A DNA stretch of 64,000 bases, from assembly GCF_000422885.1 (NCBI RefSeq), contig NZ_AUGX01000009.1, forward strand, positions 186,001 to 250,000, in the 5' to 3' direction. This DNA is from Ottowia thiooxydans DSM 14619 (lineage in GTDB: Bacteria; Pseudomonadota; Gammaproteobacteria; Burkholderiales; Burkholderiaceae_C). Each line of letters starts with the position of its first letter. The stretch's first letter is position 1. The notes below the pieces were generated by a model. It was not told the origin of the DNA. It searched no databases and saw only the letters and a list, made by a program, of their open reading frames with translations. Shown piece after piece: positions 10,732 through 19,756 of this stretch. A program made the position numbers and the translations under genes.

Positions 10732-10950
10732 TCACACTTGGCAACTTGAGGAACAAAAGTGCATTCAGGCAGTCTTAACGGGTCTGCAGAAGCATTACTG
10801 TTCATTTAAGCGCTGACTGCTTATATATATTCGTTGTTCGGTGTCCCCGCGTGCAGCGATTTCAAGTTGCGTTTACATTTAGCCCGCCGCTTTACACAAA
10901 TCAACATTCCGCCCTAAGAATACGGGTAATTGACATTCGGATTTCCAACA

Positions 10951-12222
10951 ATGCCTGCCACGTCAACTAAGCGATTTTTCAAGAAAAACGCTGCGGAATC
11001 TCTCACCTCCCCTGGGGCACGAAGTGGATTGGGGTGGGCAGCGCTTGCGCTCGGCGTGACCCTGCTCAGTGCTTGCGGCAAGAACGCCCCTGCACCTGCG
11101 GCACAGCCGCGTGTCGCCGAAGTGGGCGTCACCGTGCTGAAGCAGCAAAGCCAGCGGCTGGACACGACCTTGCCCGGCCGCACGGCAGCCTTCCTGAGCG
11201 CTGAAGTGCGGCCCCAGGTCACGGGTATCGTGCAAAAACGGCTCTTTACAGAGGGGGCGCTGGTCAAGCAGGGCCAACCCCTCTATCAGTTGGACGCGGC
11301 AAGCCTTCGCGCGGCGGAGGCCAGTGCAATGGCGGTGCTGGCCAAAACAGAGGCCAGCCAGCGAACCTTGGAGGCAACGGCCCGGCGCAATGCGGAGCTG
11401 GTGAAGATTACGGCCATTAGCCAGCAGGCATTTGAGGAAAGCCAGGCGGCCGTCAAGCAATCTGCCGCGGATGTGGCTGTGGCCAAGGCCAATCTGGAAA
11501 ACGGCCGTATTAACCTCCGCTACAGCCGCATTGAGGCGCCTATCTCCGGGCGAATCAGCCTGTCCAGCGTGACACCTGGTGCGCTGGTCACGGCGAATCA
11601 GACCGCGCCTCTGACAGAAATCGTGCAGATGGACCCGATGTATGTCAACTTTACGCAGTCTACCGCCGAGTTGCTTCGCCTGAAAAATGATCTGGCGGCT
11701 GGCCGTTACCAGGCGCTCGGGGGCGAAGAAATGTCGGTCCGGATTGCGCTGGAGGACGGAAGCGAATACAAGCACGAAGGCAAGTTGCGCTTTTCAGGCT
11801 TGATCGTCAACCAGACGATGGGAACCGTGACATTGCGCGCAGTGTTCCCCAATCCTGACGGCGTGCTCATGCCGGGCATGTATGTGCAGGCCAAGCTTCC
11901 CACGGGTTTGGCGCCAGACGCGATCCTTCTGCCCCAACGCGCAGTCTCGCTTGATCTGAAAGGCCGCGCCAGTGTCCTGGTGGTGAAAGAAGACAGCACC
12001 ATTGAAAAGCGGTTTGTGGACCTGGGCCGCGCGATCGCGAGCGACTGGCTGGTGCAGGGCGGCCTGAAGGATGGCGAACGCGTGGTCATCGACGGCTTTC
12101 AGCGCGTCAAGCCGGGGGACAAGGTGAAGGTGGCCGAGTCAGGCGACGGTCCGAAAACAGATCGAAAAGCTGACCCTCAGGCATCGGCTGCCGCGCTGCG
12201 CGCCGCCACTGAGAAAAAGTAA
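10951..12222 (+). CDS. RND efflux periplasmic adaptor (membrane fusion) lipoprotein
   Basis: A 423-residue AcrA/MexA-type adaptor that bridges the inner-membrane pump and the outer-membrane channel of a tripartite efflux system. The lipobox LLSAC places the lipidated cysteine at residue 42 of the ATG at 10951; a TTG at 10930 could add seven residues. The lipoyl and hairpin parts appear as VRPQVTGIVQKRLFTEGALV and the alanine-rich coiled coil around residues 110-190, followed by SGRISLSSVTPGALV and the beta-barrel. The permease gene starts 24 bases later. No TetR or MarR repressor is adjacent, so control is not visible here. Confidence 0.92.
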   Translation: MPATSTKRFFKKNAAESLTSPGARSGLGWAALALGVTLLSACGKNAPAPAAQPRVAEVGVTVLKQQSQRLDTTLPGRTAAFLSAEVRPQVTGIVQKRLFTEGALVKQGQPLYQLDAASLRAAEASAMAVLAKTEASQRTLEATARRNAELVKITAISQQAFEESQAAVKQSAADVAVAKANLENGRINLRYSRIEAPISGRISLSSVTPGALVTANQTAPLTEIVQMDPMYVNFTQSTAELLRLKNDLAAGRYQALGGEEMSVRIALEDGSEYKHEGKLRFSGLIVNQTMGTVTLRAVFPNPDGVLMPGMYVQAKLPTGLAPDAILLPQRAVSLDLKGRASVLVVKEDSTIEKRFVDLGRAIASDWLVQGGLKDGERVVIDGFQRVKPGDKVKVAESGDGPKTDRKADPQASAAALRAATEKK

Positions 12223-12245
12223 AGTCAACCAGAAGTACCCAGCAC

Positions 12246-15200
12246 ATGGCCCAGTTTTTTATCAACAGGCCCATCTTTGCATGGGTCATTGCCATCGTCA
12301 TCATGCTTGCGGGGGCTTTGTCCATCTTCAAGCTGCCGCTGGAGCAATACCCTGATATTGCGCCGCCGCAAGTCACTATTGGTGCGCAATACACCGGCGC
12401 TTCCGCCGAAACGGTGCAGAACTCGGTCACCCAGATCATTGAGCAGCAGCTCAAGGGGATCGACAACATGCTCTACATGACCTCCACTGCGGATAGTGCA
12501 GGGCGTGCGAGAACCACACTGACCTTTGCGCCTGGTACGAACATCGATGTGGCGCAGGTGCAGGTGCAGAATAAATTGCAAGCGGCTACCAACCGCCTGC
12601 CTGAAGCCGTTAAAAGCCGTGGCGTTTTCGTGAACAAAGGCGGACAGGATTTCCTGGTCACCTACAGTTTCTACTCCACCGATCCATCCATGAACCAGGT
12701 GGATATTGGCGACTACCTGAACGCCAACCTGGTGGACGTGATTGGCCGTATTGACGGGGTGGGCGACGTCAACGTCTTCGGCACCAGTTATGCCATGCGC
12801 ATCTGGATGGACCCGGCATCGATGCAAAAGTATGCGCTGATGCCTTCAGATCTTGTCGCTGCGCTCAATGCGCAGAACGCGCAAGTTTCCGCGGGTCAAT
12901 TGGGCGCGTTGCCGGCCGCGGAGAACCAGCAGCTCAATGCCACCATCACCGCGCGCACCAAGTTGCAAACGGTCTCACAGTTTGAGGCTGTCGTGCTTAA
13001 GACGGCAACAGACGGTTCAATCGTCACGATCAAAGACGTCGCGCGAGTGGAGTTGGGCGCAGATAACCTGACCGTGAAATCAAAGATCAATGGTTTGGCC
13101 GGTGCCGGCATGGGTATCGTGCTGGCCGATGGCGCCAACGCCATGCAGGTATCTGACGCCGTAGCCGCCAAACTGGCAGAGCTCAAGCCCTTTTTCCCCA
13201 ACGAGATTGATTACTTCGTCAGCTCGGATTCCACACCCTTCGTGCGCGCATCTATTCATGAGGTAGTCATGGCGCTGGGTGAGGCGATGATCCTGGTGGT
13301 GCTGGTGATGTTCGTCTTCCTGCAGAACTTCCGCGCCACGCTGATCCCCGCGATTGCCGTACCTGTGGTGCTCCTGGGGACTCTGGGCATATTGTCAGCC
13401 GCTGGCTACTCCATCAACACCCTCACCATGTTCGCCATGGTGTTGGCCATTGGCTTGTTGGTGGACGACGCCATTGTGGTGGTTGAGAACGTTGAGCGCG
13501 TGATGCATGAGACTGGCATGGCGGCCAAGGAGGCGACCAGGCATTCCATGAGAGAGATCACACCGGCTTTGGTCGGTATTGGAGTGACGCTATCGGCCGT
13601 GTTTGTGCCCATGGCGTTCTTTGGCGGCTCAACCGGCGTGATTTATAGGCAGTTCTCGATCACCATCGTGGCTGCCATGGCCCTTTCGGTCTTCGTCGCG
13701 CTGACACTGACCCCTGCGCTGTGTGCCACGATCTTGAAACCACCAGCGCACATGGACCCCCATGCCGCTCCGCGCCGTGGATTGTTCGGGTTGAGTGACC
13801 GGTTCTTTCGCTGGTTCAACCATCACTTCGACATCACCGCAGATCGATACCAGCGGGGTGTGGCTGGAATACTCCGCCGCTCCAAGCGGATGATGCTGAT
13901 CTTCTTGGCCATTGTGGCTGTGGCATGGTTGCTTTTCAGCCGCCTTCCGACATCGTTTCTTCCCGATGAAGATCAAGGCTATGTCACGGTCACCGTCAAC
14001 TTGCCTTCGGGTGCGGCGGATGCCCGTTTGCAGGATGTGTTGGACCAGGTGCGTGAGTACTTTGCCAAGCAACCAGATGTCATCAGCTTCAACCAGGTGT
14101 CCGGGTTGAGCGGTGACCAGAGTTCAGCGCGCGGATTTGTGCGCCTCAAACCTTGGGATCAGCGCACGCTCAAAGAGCAATCGGCCTCGGCCATTGCCCA
14201 CAAAGCGACGCGTGAAATGGCGTCTATTCGCGATGCCCGCATCTTCGTGAACATGCCGCCCGCAGTGCGTGGCCTGGGTTCGAACGCGGGCTTCAACCTC
14301 ATGCTCAAAGACATGAATGATCTGGGGCACCCGGCCTTGCTCGCAGCCAAGGACAAGTTTCTCACGGAGGCACGCAAGCGCCCTGAGTTGACCAACGTGC
14401 GATCCACTAACCTGGACGATGCAGCCGAGTTGAGAATCTCGATTGATGACCGGAAAGCGGCGGCGCTGAACCTGTCTTATGCCGATATCAATAGCGTGCT
14501 CTCGAGTGCGATGGGCGGCACCTACGTCAATGACTTTTTGAACAATAGTCGTGTCAAGCGGGTATATATCCAAGGCGATATTCCGCACCGCATGCTCCCG
14601 CAAGACGTTGCCAAATGGACGGTGCGCAACAGGAACGGCGAAATGGTGCCTTTTAGCGCTTTCTCGACTTCCTACTGGGCCTACGGCTCGCCTCAGTTGA
14701 TGCGCCACAACGGCGCTCCGGCGTATGAGCTGGCGGGTAACGCCGCACCGGGCGCAAGCTCAGGATTGGTTATGCAGATCGTGCAGGACATTTTGAAGGA
14801 AATGCCCAGTGGCATTGACTATGAATGGACCGGCGCTTCGCTGCAGGAACGTCAGTCAGGCGCCCAGGCACCTCTGCTCTACGCCATTTCCATTTTGTTC
14901 GTTTTCCTGTGTCTGGCCGCTCTTTACGAGAGTTGGACCGTGCCGCTCTCTGTGATCCTGGCTGTGCCACTTGGCGTGGTGGGTGCTTTGCTGGCCACTT
15001 ACTCGCGCGGTTTGACCAATGACGTGTATTTCCAGGTCGGTCTGTTGACCACAGTGGGGCTGGCGGCCAAGAACGCCATCTTGATTGTGGAGTTCGCGGT
15101 GCAGTTGCAAGAGCGAGGAAAAGACGTTTTCGATGCCACTGTGGAAGCCGTTCGCATTCGGCTGCGCCCCATTTTGATGACCTCCCTGGCATTTGGTTTT

Positions 15201-15455
15201 GGCGTGTTGCCTCTGGCTTTGGGTACCGGTGCAGGTGCCGGCGGACGAAAAGCCATCGGCACGGCGGTACTGGGCGGTATGGTCGCTTCCACGGTTCTGG
15301 GTTTGTTCCTGGTGCCTGTGTTCTTCCTTCTGATACGCAGTTGGTTCAAGAGCCGGTCCCGTCTTGATGACAGTGTTGAAGCCAAGAGTCCAACAGCGAC
15401 AGCAACGGCATCTGCCTCTTCAACAGAACCACCCACACAGACGTCTGCGGCATGA
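12246..15455 (+). CDS. RND multidrug efflux permease (HAE-1 family, AcrB/MexB-like)
   Basis: A 1069-residue proton-driven drug exporter with the expected 12 membrane helices and two large periplasmic loops. The N-terminus MAQFFINRPIFAWVIAIVIM is characteristic of hydrophobe/amphiphile exporters. The proton-relay acids are Asp407 and Asp408 in GLLVDDAIVVVENV, and the partnering lysine is Lys942 in LAAKNAILIVEFA. The C-terminus has a Ser/Thr/Ala-rich tail. It is the middle gene of an operon; the outer-membrane factor starts inside its stop codon as ATGA. Substrates cannot be deduced; the HAE-1 class usually takes antibiotics, detergents, dyes and solvents. Confidence 0.95.
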   Translation: MAQFFINRPIFAWVIAIVIMLAGALSIFKLPLEQYPDIAPPQVTIGAQYTGASAETVQNSVTQIIEQQLKGIDNMLYMTSTADSAGRARTTLTFAPGTNIDVAQVQVQNKLQAATNRLPEAVKSRGVFVNKGGQDFLVTYSFYSTDPSMNQVDIGDYLNANLVDVIGRIDGVGDVNVFGTSYAMRIWMDPASMQKYALMPSDLVAALNAQNAQVSAGQLGALPAAENQQLNATITARTKLQTVSQFEAVVLKTATDGSIVTIKDVARVELGADNLTVKSKINGLAGAGMGIVLADGANAMQVSDAVAAKLAELKPFFPNEIDYFVSSDSTPFVRASIHEVVMALGEAMILVVLVMFVFLQNFRATLIPAIAVPVVLLGTLGILSAAGYSINTLTMFAMVLAIGLLVDDAIVVVENVERVMHETGMAAKEATRHSMREITPALVGIGVTLSAVFVPMAFFGGSTGVIYRQFSITIVAAMALSVFVALTLTPALCATILKPPAHMDPHAAPRRGLFGLSDRFFRWFNHHFDITADRYQRGVAGILRRSKRMMLIFLAIVAVAWLLFSRLPTSFLPDEDQGYVTVTVNLPSGAADARLQDVLDQVREYFAKQPDVISFNQVSGLSGDQSSARGFVRLKPWDQRTLKEQSASAIAHKATREMASIRDARIFVNMPPAVRGLGSNAGFNLMLKDMNDLGHPALLAAKDKFLTEARKRPELTNVRSTNLDDAAELRISIDDRKAAALNLSYADINSVLSSAMGGTYVNDFLNNSRVKRVYIQGDIPHRMLPQDVAKWTVRNRNGEMVPFSAFSTSYWAYGSPQLMRHNGAPAYELAGNAAPGASSGLVMQIVQDILKEMPSGIDYEWTGASLQERQSGAQAPLLYAISILFVFLCLAALYESWTVPLSVILAVPLGVVGALLATYSRGLTNDVYFQVGLLTTVGLAAKNAILIVEFAVQLQERGKDVFDATVEAVRIRLRPILMTSLAFGFGVLPLALGTGAGAGGRKAIGTAVLGGMVASTVLGLFLVPVFFLLIRSWFKSRSRLDDSVEAKSPTATATASASSTEPPTQTSAA

Positions 15456-16900
15456 AGAAAAGCATCCTGACCATGCAGCCGGCGGTAGCTGCTGTACTTG
15501 CGACCGTTTTGCTCTCTGCGTGTAATGTTGCGCCGAAGTACGAGCAACCTCCTTTGGCAGTGCCTGAGACGCTCTCGCTGGGGACCGGCACGCCGGTGGT
15601 GGCCAATGAAGCCAGTCTGGCTTTTGCACAGGCGCAGACATGGATCCAAGCCGCACAACTGCGCGAGGTGGTGGCACTTGCTCTCAGTCACAACCGTGAT
15701 TTACGTGTGGCGATCGAGAACATTGAAAAGGCCCGTGCGCAGTACGGCATCACACGTGCCGATCTCCTGCCCAGCGTGAATGCACAGGCGCAGGGCTCTC
15801 GTAGTCGCACCGCCGCAGACTTAACCACGACGGGGCGGTCCAGCCTGGCCAATCAGTTCACGGCGCAACTGGGGTTCACCAGTTACGAGATTGATTTCTG
15901 GGGGCGCGTGCGCAATCTCAATGAGGCTGCGCTGCAAGCGTTCCTTCAATCGGAAGACAACCAGCGCAATGTGCAAATCGCCTTGGTGGCAGATGTCAGC
16001 AATGCCTGGCTCACCTTGGCGGCTGATACGTCTCGCCTGCAGTTGGCAAAAGTTACCTTGGCTGCACGGGAGAAATCCTATGAGCTGACCAAGAAGATAT
16101 TTGACATCGGCTCGACCTCGGGCTTGGTGTTGGCACAGAACCTCTCCACGGTGGAGACTGCTCGGGGCGATGTCGCTGCGTTCACTTCTCAGGCAGACCG
16201 CAGCCGCAATGCCTTGCAGTTGCTTGTGGGCGGGCTTGTGCCAGAAAGCCTGCTGCCTACGGAAAGCGTTTTGAGCGCTTCGAACGGCGGGGCCGCAACC
16301 CTCTTGCCGTCGCCCCAAGGCTTGCCCTCCAACTTGCTGCTTCAACGCCCTGATCTGCAGGCGGCAGAGCATAGCCTGCGTGGCATGAATGCCAACATTG
16401 GTGCGGCGCGGGCAGCCATGTTTCCCACCATCTCGCTCACCAGTAGCCTGGGTACGGGAAGCAATGAACTGAACGGTTTGTTTGGCGGCGGAAACTCTAC
16501 CTGGAGCTTTATCCCGTTGGTCAGGCTTCCCATTTTTGACGGCGGGCGCTCGCGTGCTGGCGTCTTGGTGGCTGAATCCAATCAGCGCATTGCCGTGGCG
16601 CAATACGATAAAGCCGTGCAAACGGCATTCAGAGAAGTGTCTGATGTGCTGGCGGACCGAGCTCAATGGAGTGAGCGGCTGCGTGCGCAAGAAGGCATGG
16701 TGCAGGCAACTCAGAAAGCGTTCGATCTGTCAGAGGCCAGGTTCACCTCCGGTGCAGACAACTATCTGACAGTGCTGGACGCCCAGCGTAGCCTGTACGC
16801 TGCTCAACAAACCTTGCTGACCCTTCGTCTGGCGGAGCAGATTAATCGTGTGACGCTCTGGAAGGCCTTGGGCGGGAGTGAGGCGGCGGCCCGGTCCTAA
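15452..16900 (+). CDS. RND efflux outer-membrane factor lipoprotein (NodT/OprM family)
   Basis: A 482-residue TolC-like channel of the NodT lipoprotein group. It has a signal peptide with lipobox LLSAC (Cys24) followed by NVAPKYEQPPL, a typical OprM-type mature start. Two outer-membrane efflux repeats follow, including SYEIDFWGRVRNLNEAALQA and RRPDL-like LLQRPDLQAAEHSLRGMNANI. It overlaps the permease by four bases, completing a three-gene pump operon. Its last 59 bases are overlapped on the opposite strand by the open frame of the ankyrin-repeat gene. Confidence 0.93.
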   Translation: MKKSILTMQPAVAAVLATVLLSACNVAPKYEQPPLAVPETLSLGTGTPVVANEASLAFAQAQTWIQAAQLREVVALALSHNRDLRVAIENIEKARAQYGITRADLLPSVNAQAQGSRSRTAADLTTTGRSSLANQFTAQLGFTSYEIDFWGRVRNLNEAALQAFLQSEDNQRNVQIALVADVSNAWLTLAADTSRLQLAKVTLAAREKSYELTKKIFDIGSTSGLVLAQNLSTVETARGDVAAFTSQADRSRNALQLLVGGLVPESLLPTESVLSASNGGAATLLPSPQGLPSNLLLQRPDLQAAEHSLRGMNANIGAARAAMFPTISLTSSLGTGSNELNGLFGGGNSTWSFIPLVRLPIFDGGRSRAGVLVAESNQRIAVAQYDKAVQTAFREVSDVLADRAQWSERLRAQEGMVQATQKAFDLSEARFTSGADNYLTVLDAQRSLYAAQQTLLTLRLAEQINRVTLWKALGGSEAAARS

Positions 16901-18173
16901 GCGTTCCGAGGGCCATTGCGGACAAGACCGCTCTACGCAGATTTAACAATCGTTCGGCAAGGTTCCGGCACCCCATATTTTTTGCATGAATAAATGCGCC
17001 GTCAATCTCGCTGAGATTGGATTCGTCTTGAGGCCACAGCGGAGCGGCGAACAGATTCTTGGGATGCATCGGGATTTCAAATTCCAGCATCGCATCCAGG
17101 AAATTCCAGCAGTTACGCTGAGCCGCTTGCTTCAGTAGGGCTATTAACTCAAGCTTCGCGCTCCCGCAGGCTGGATTGGCGTCGATCCGGTTCTCCACCA
17201 AGGTTTGAAGGGTTTTCGCTGAAGCTACTGCGCCCAGCTGTAGCAGGGCATTGACGAATTCCACGTGCCCAAAGTTTGCGGCCACCCGAAGCGCGGCATT
17301 CAGGTTGGCAGCGGAGCCGCTTTCCGGATCCATTTTCAAGAGTACGTACAGGGTATCCAGGCATCCTTTTGTTGCTACAAGCGTTAATGGAGTCACTTCA
17401 TTGCTGAACGTGGCATTCGCTTGAGCACCGGCGTTTAACAACGCCTCCACAGCAACCGGTTGCTTACTTCCAATGGCCAGCCCTAATGCGCTCGTGCCGC
17501 CTGGAATGTAGGAGTTTGGATTCGCCTTGGATTCGAGCAGGGCGTCGACCACGTTCTGATGCTTCCTATTGATCGCCAAGGTCAGCGCGCTCTGGCCTGA
17601 GGGGATGAGCTTGGCATTGACTTGAGCATCAGGCTGTTTCAGCAGACTTTTCACCAGCTCGATCTCTCCTGACTGCGAAGCTGTCATCAAAGGAGTGAGG
17701 CGATTTCGATGCGTCGGCGTGTGCTTGGAACGCGTAAATGGACCTTGTGTGGTGTCTGATAAAGATGCGGCATACGAAGGATTCAAGGCTTCTCTGCTCG
17801 ACTGGAGCCGCTCAGACCTGGTGCGAGGCCTTGGTACCGCCACGCGGCCAGGATCTGATCGGTTGAGGACGTCTGTCGAGTTTTGATGTGATCGATGATC
17901 CATATCGAAGGATTCCGTCTCGACTGAAGAAGGAGAAGAATCGGAAGGATCAACCAGGATGCAGATGTCTTGCTCGTCGAACGATGACTCCGGAACGTGT
18001 TGGGCATTTTCTTCCAGCTGGCGCTCTGCAGTGAGCTGTGCACCCACACCCGTAGTACCGACCACCGGCCCGGCAATAGGGCGGTGGGTTGGCCTGTTCT
18101 GAAGCTCCGTGGAAGGCGCGGGACGTTCGCTTTTGGTGGAGACTGAACTTGATTTGAAGCAACAAAAAGGCAT
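16842..18173 (-). CDS. ankyrin-repeat protein with disordered N-terminal region
   Basis: The frame from the ATG at 18173 gives 443 residues; a TTG at 18278 would add 35 more. Neither start has a convincing ribosome site. The first third is rich in Ser, Pro, Thr and Arg with no domain I recognise. The middle carries at least four ankyrin repeats, for example TPLMTASQSGEIELVKSLL, SALTLAINRKHQNVVDALL, SALGLAIGSKQPVAVEALL and TPLTLVATKGCLDTLYVLL. No signal peptide or membrane segment is evident. Base composition is visibly less GC-rich than the neighbours, suggesting acquisition. Ankyrin proteins of this design include host-directed effectors, but nothing here proves secretion. The last roughly 20 residues read antisense through the end of the efflux gene, so the true C-terminus may have been lost. 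Confidence 0.7.
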   Translation of the reverse strand: MPFCCFKSSSVSTKSERPAPSTELQNRPTHRPIAGPVVGTTGVGAQLTAERQLEENAQHVPESSFDEQDICILVDPSDSSPSSVETESFDMDHRSHQNSTDVLNRSDPGRVAVPRPRTRSERLQSSREALNPSYAASLSDTTQGPFTRSKHTPTHRNRLTPLMTASQSGEIELVKSLLKQPDAQVNAKLIPSGQSALTLAINRKHQNVVDALLESKANPNSYIPGGTSALGLAIGSKQPVAVEALLNAGAQANATFSNEVTPLTLVATKGCLDTLYVLLKMDPESGSAANLNAALRVAANFGHVEFVNALLQLGAVASAKTLQTLVENRIDANPACGSAKLELIALLKQAAQRNCWNFLDAMLEFEIPMHPKNLFAAPLWPQDESNLSEIDGAFIHAKNMGCRNLAERLLNLRRAVLSAMALGTLRTGPPPHSRPRPSRASHD

Positions 18174-18480
18174 GGCTGGGAGGGAAGGGGAAATAGGAGC
18201 TGTTGAAGCCTGCACTGCTGCCTGGCTGCTATCGTTTCGGGGCGTGAGCGGCCGTAGGCGGCTCCGCGAGAGGAGCAAAAAGCGAAGACAGCTTGGTGAT
18301 GCTGGGAGAGCCGATATCAGTGCAATGAATGCAGGGGGTACTGTGAAGGATCGTTACTTGGCGCCTTGCGGCCGTCGATTTCCAAGCCCGACGGTCACCT
18401 AAGCGCTCGGCACTCTCTTGAGTAACCGATCGCTCCAAACAGTTCCCTTCCCCATCGGAGGCCGTGGTGCCTTACCCGTT

Positions 18481-18510
18481 GCGGGTGAACGCTCAGCGGC
18501 GTTCGCCCGC
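18481..18510 (-). terminator. strong hairpin just after the GtrA stop codon
   Basis: A 12-base stem (18481-18492 with 18499-18510, one G-U pair on the + strand) with a six-base loop lies four bases beyond the stop codon of the leftward GtrA gene. No T-run follows on either strand, so it is a candidate 3' stabiliser or weak terminator at the end of the leftward glycan operon rather than a classic intrinsic terminator. Confidence 0.45.
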
Positions 18511-18514
18511 GCTG

Positions 18515-18925
18515 CTAGGAGCGTTGGTCAGGCGCCTTATGGCGATACAGCCACTGGCTGGCGCCCAGGTAATTCATGGTCATGCCTGCCAAGCTACCTG
18601 CACCTACGTAGACGGCCAACCAAAATGGCGTTTGCGAGAAGCGCCAGGCAAGGAAAGAGTAAACGGCCAGATTGACCGCGCCACCGCCCAGCATGAGGCC
18701 AAGGTAGCGCAGATACTCGTGCCAGAGGCTGACCCCCGCCGAGCGCCCCGCGAACGAAAGGTGGCGATTGACTAGCCAGGTGGCAGTAGCGGCCGCCAGG
18801 AAGGACGCTGCCCGAGCGCCGTAAACGCCCAAGGTGTCACGCAGTGCGGTCAGCACGGCCACATCTACCAGGAGGCCCAGAACGCCCGCTATTCCGAACC
18901 ACAGCAGCCTACGGCTCAGTTTCAT
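18515..18925 (-). CDS. GtrA family membrane protein
   Basis: A 136-residue GtrA-type protein with four predicted membrane helices (near residues 8-28, 36-56, 74-94 and 102-122) and the family feature of Trp-Leu-Val-Asn-Arg-His after helix 2 (ATATWLVNRHLSFAG). GtrA proteins are thought to flip or help move polyprenyl-phosphate-linked sugars across the inner membrane. It is the last gene of a leftward group with a HAD phosphatase, a DPM1-type transferase and a small multidrug-resistance-like protein, consistent with a lipid-linked sugar module. Confidence 0.85.
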   Translation of the reverse strand: MKLSRRLLWFGIAGVLGLLVDVAVLTALRDTLGVYGARAASFLAAATATWLVNRHLSFAGRSAGVSLWHEYLRYLGLMLGGGAVNLAVYSFLAWRFSQTPFWLAVYVGAGSLAGMTMNYLGASQWLYRHKAPDQRS

Positions 18926-18958
18926 GGCTTGTTCCGAGGTGGGGAGATCAACAACATC

Positions 18959-19756
18959 TCAGGTGCGCCGATCGATGAGCAGGGCGCGAGCCATCTCCGC
19001 AAACCCGGCGCCGCGCTCGCCCTGAGTGATGTAGCGAGGCTTGTGCAGCAGCCCCGCTTCGAAACGTCGAATATTGGCCACGCCCACGCTGTTCGGCAGG
19101 TGCTGGAACATCACCTGATCATTGGTGGAGTCGCCCACATAGACCCAGCGATCTGGTTCTTTCGCCAAATCGCGGTCAAACAGAGTGCGCACGATCCAGC
19201 AGGCGCCTTGCCATTTGTCGTGCTCGCCGATCCACGCATTGACATGAATGCTGCTCACACTGGCATTCAAGCCCTCGCGCCGCATGACATCCACCACATG
19301 GCCAATCTGTGACTCGTTCAGGTGATTGAATTCACTATGGTCGACGGCAATATCTGTTTCACGGCCGTGTGAATCGCGTGCCAGAACCGCGCCGGGCACT
19401 TCACGTTGAACGCAAGACGCGACTTCCTGCAGACGGGCAAACCTGATGGCACGTGTAGCTTCATCTTCCTGATAGAGCTTCTCGCGCTCTATCAATGCGA
19501 CAGCACCGTTTTCTGCCACGATGGCATCCACTGGCCACTCTTGCGCGAAAGGCTTACTCCAGCCCACGGGCCGGCCGGTGATTGCTATCACTTGAAGGCC
19601 TGCGGATTTCAGGGCGGAGAGGGCGTCCAGAGCTTCTGCGGTGATGGCCCCATCGGTGGTCAGTGTGTCGTCAATGTCCGTGAAGACGCCTTGCACGCCC
19701 TGCCAGGCACCTTTCGGCTTTTGTTCCAGCGGTATCAGCGAAGGCTCATTCATCAT
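18959..19756 (-). CDS. HAD-superfamily (Cof/IIB-type) phosphatase
   Basis: The preferred start is the double ATG at 19751-19756 (MMNEPSL), giving 265 residues and an eight- to eleven-base overlap with the end of the glycosyltransferase gene; an upstream frame extends to 19819. Motifs: FTDIDDTLT (nucleophile Asp and acid Asp), ITGRP, and VGDSTNDQVMF (Mg-binding). The inserted cap puts it with sugar-phosphate phosphatases such as mannosyl-phosphoglycerate phosphatase-like proteins. Its place between a glycosyltransferase and a GtrA gene suggests a role in making or trimming a sugar phosphate for glycan assembly; the substrate is unknown. Confidence 0.82.
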   Translation of the reverse strand: MMNEPSLIPLEQKPKGAWQGVQGVFTDIDDTLTTDGAITAEALDALSALKSAGLQVIAITGRPVGWSKPFAQEWPVDAIVAENGAVALIEREKLYQEDEATRAIRFARLQEVASCVQREVPGAVLARDSHGRETDIAVDHSEFNHLNESQIGHVVDVMRREGLNASVSSIHVNAWIGEHDKWQGACWIVRTLFDRDLAKEPDRWVYVGDSTNDQVMFQHLPNSVGVANIRRFEAGLLHKPRYITQGERGAGFAEMARALLIDRRT

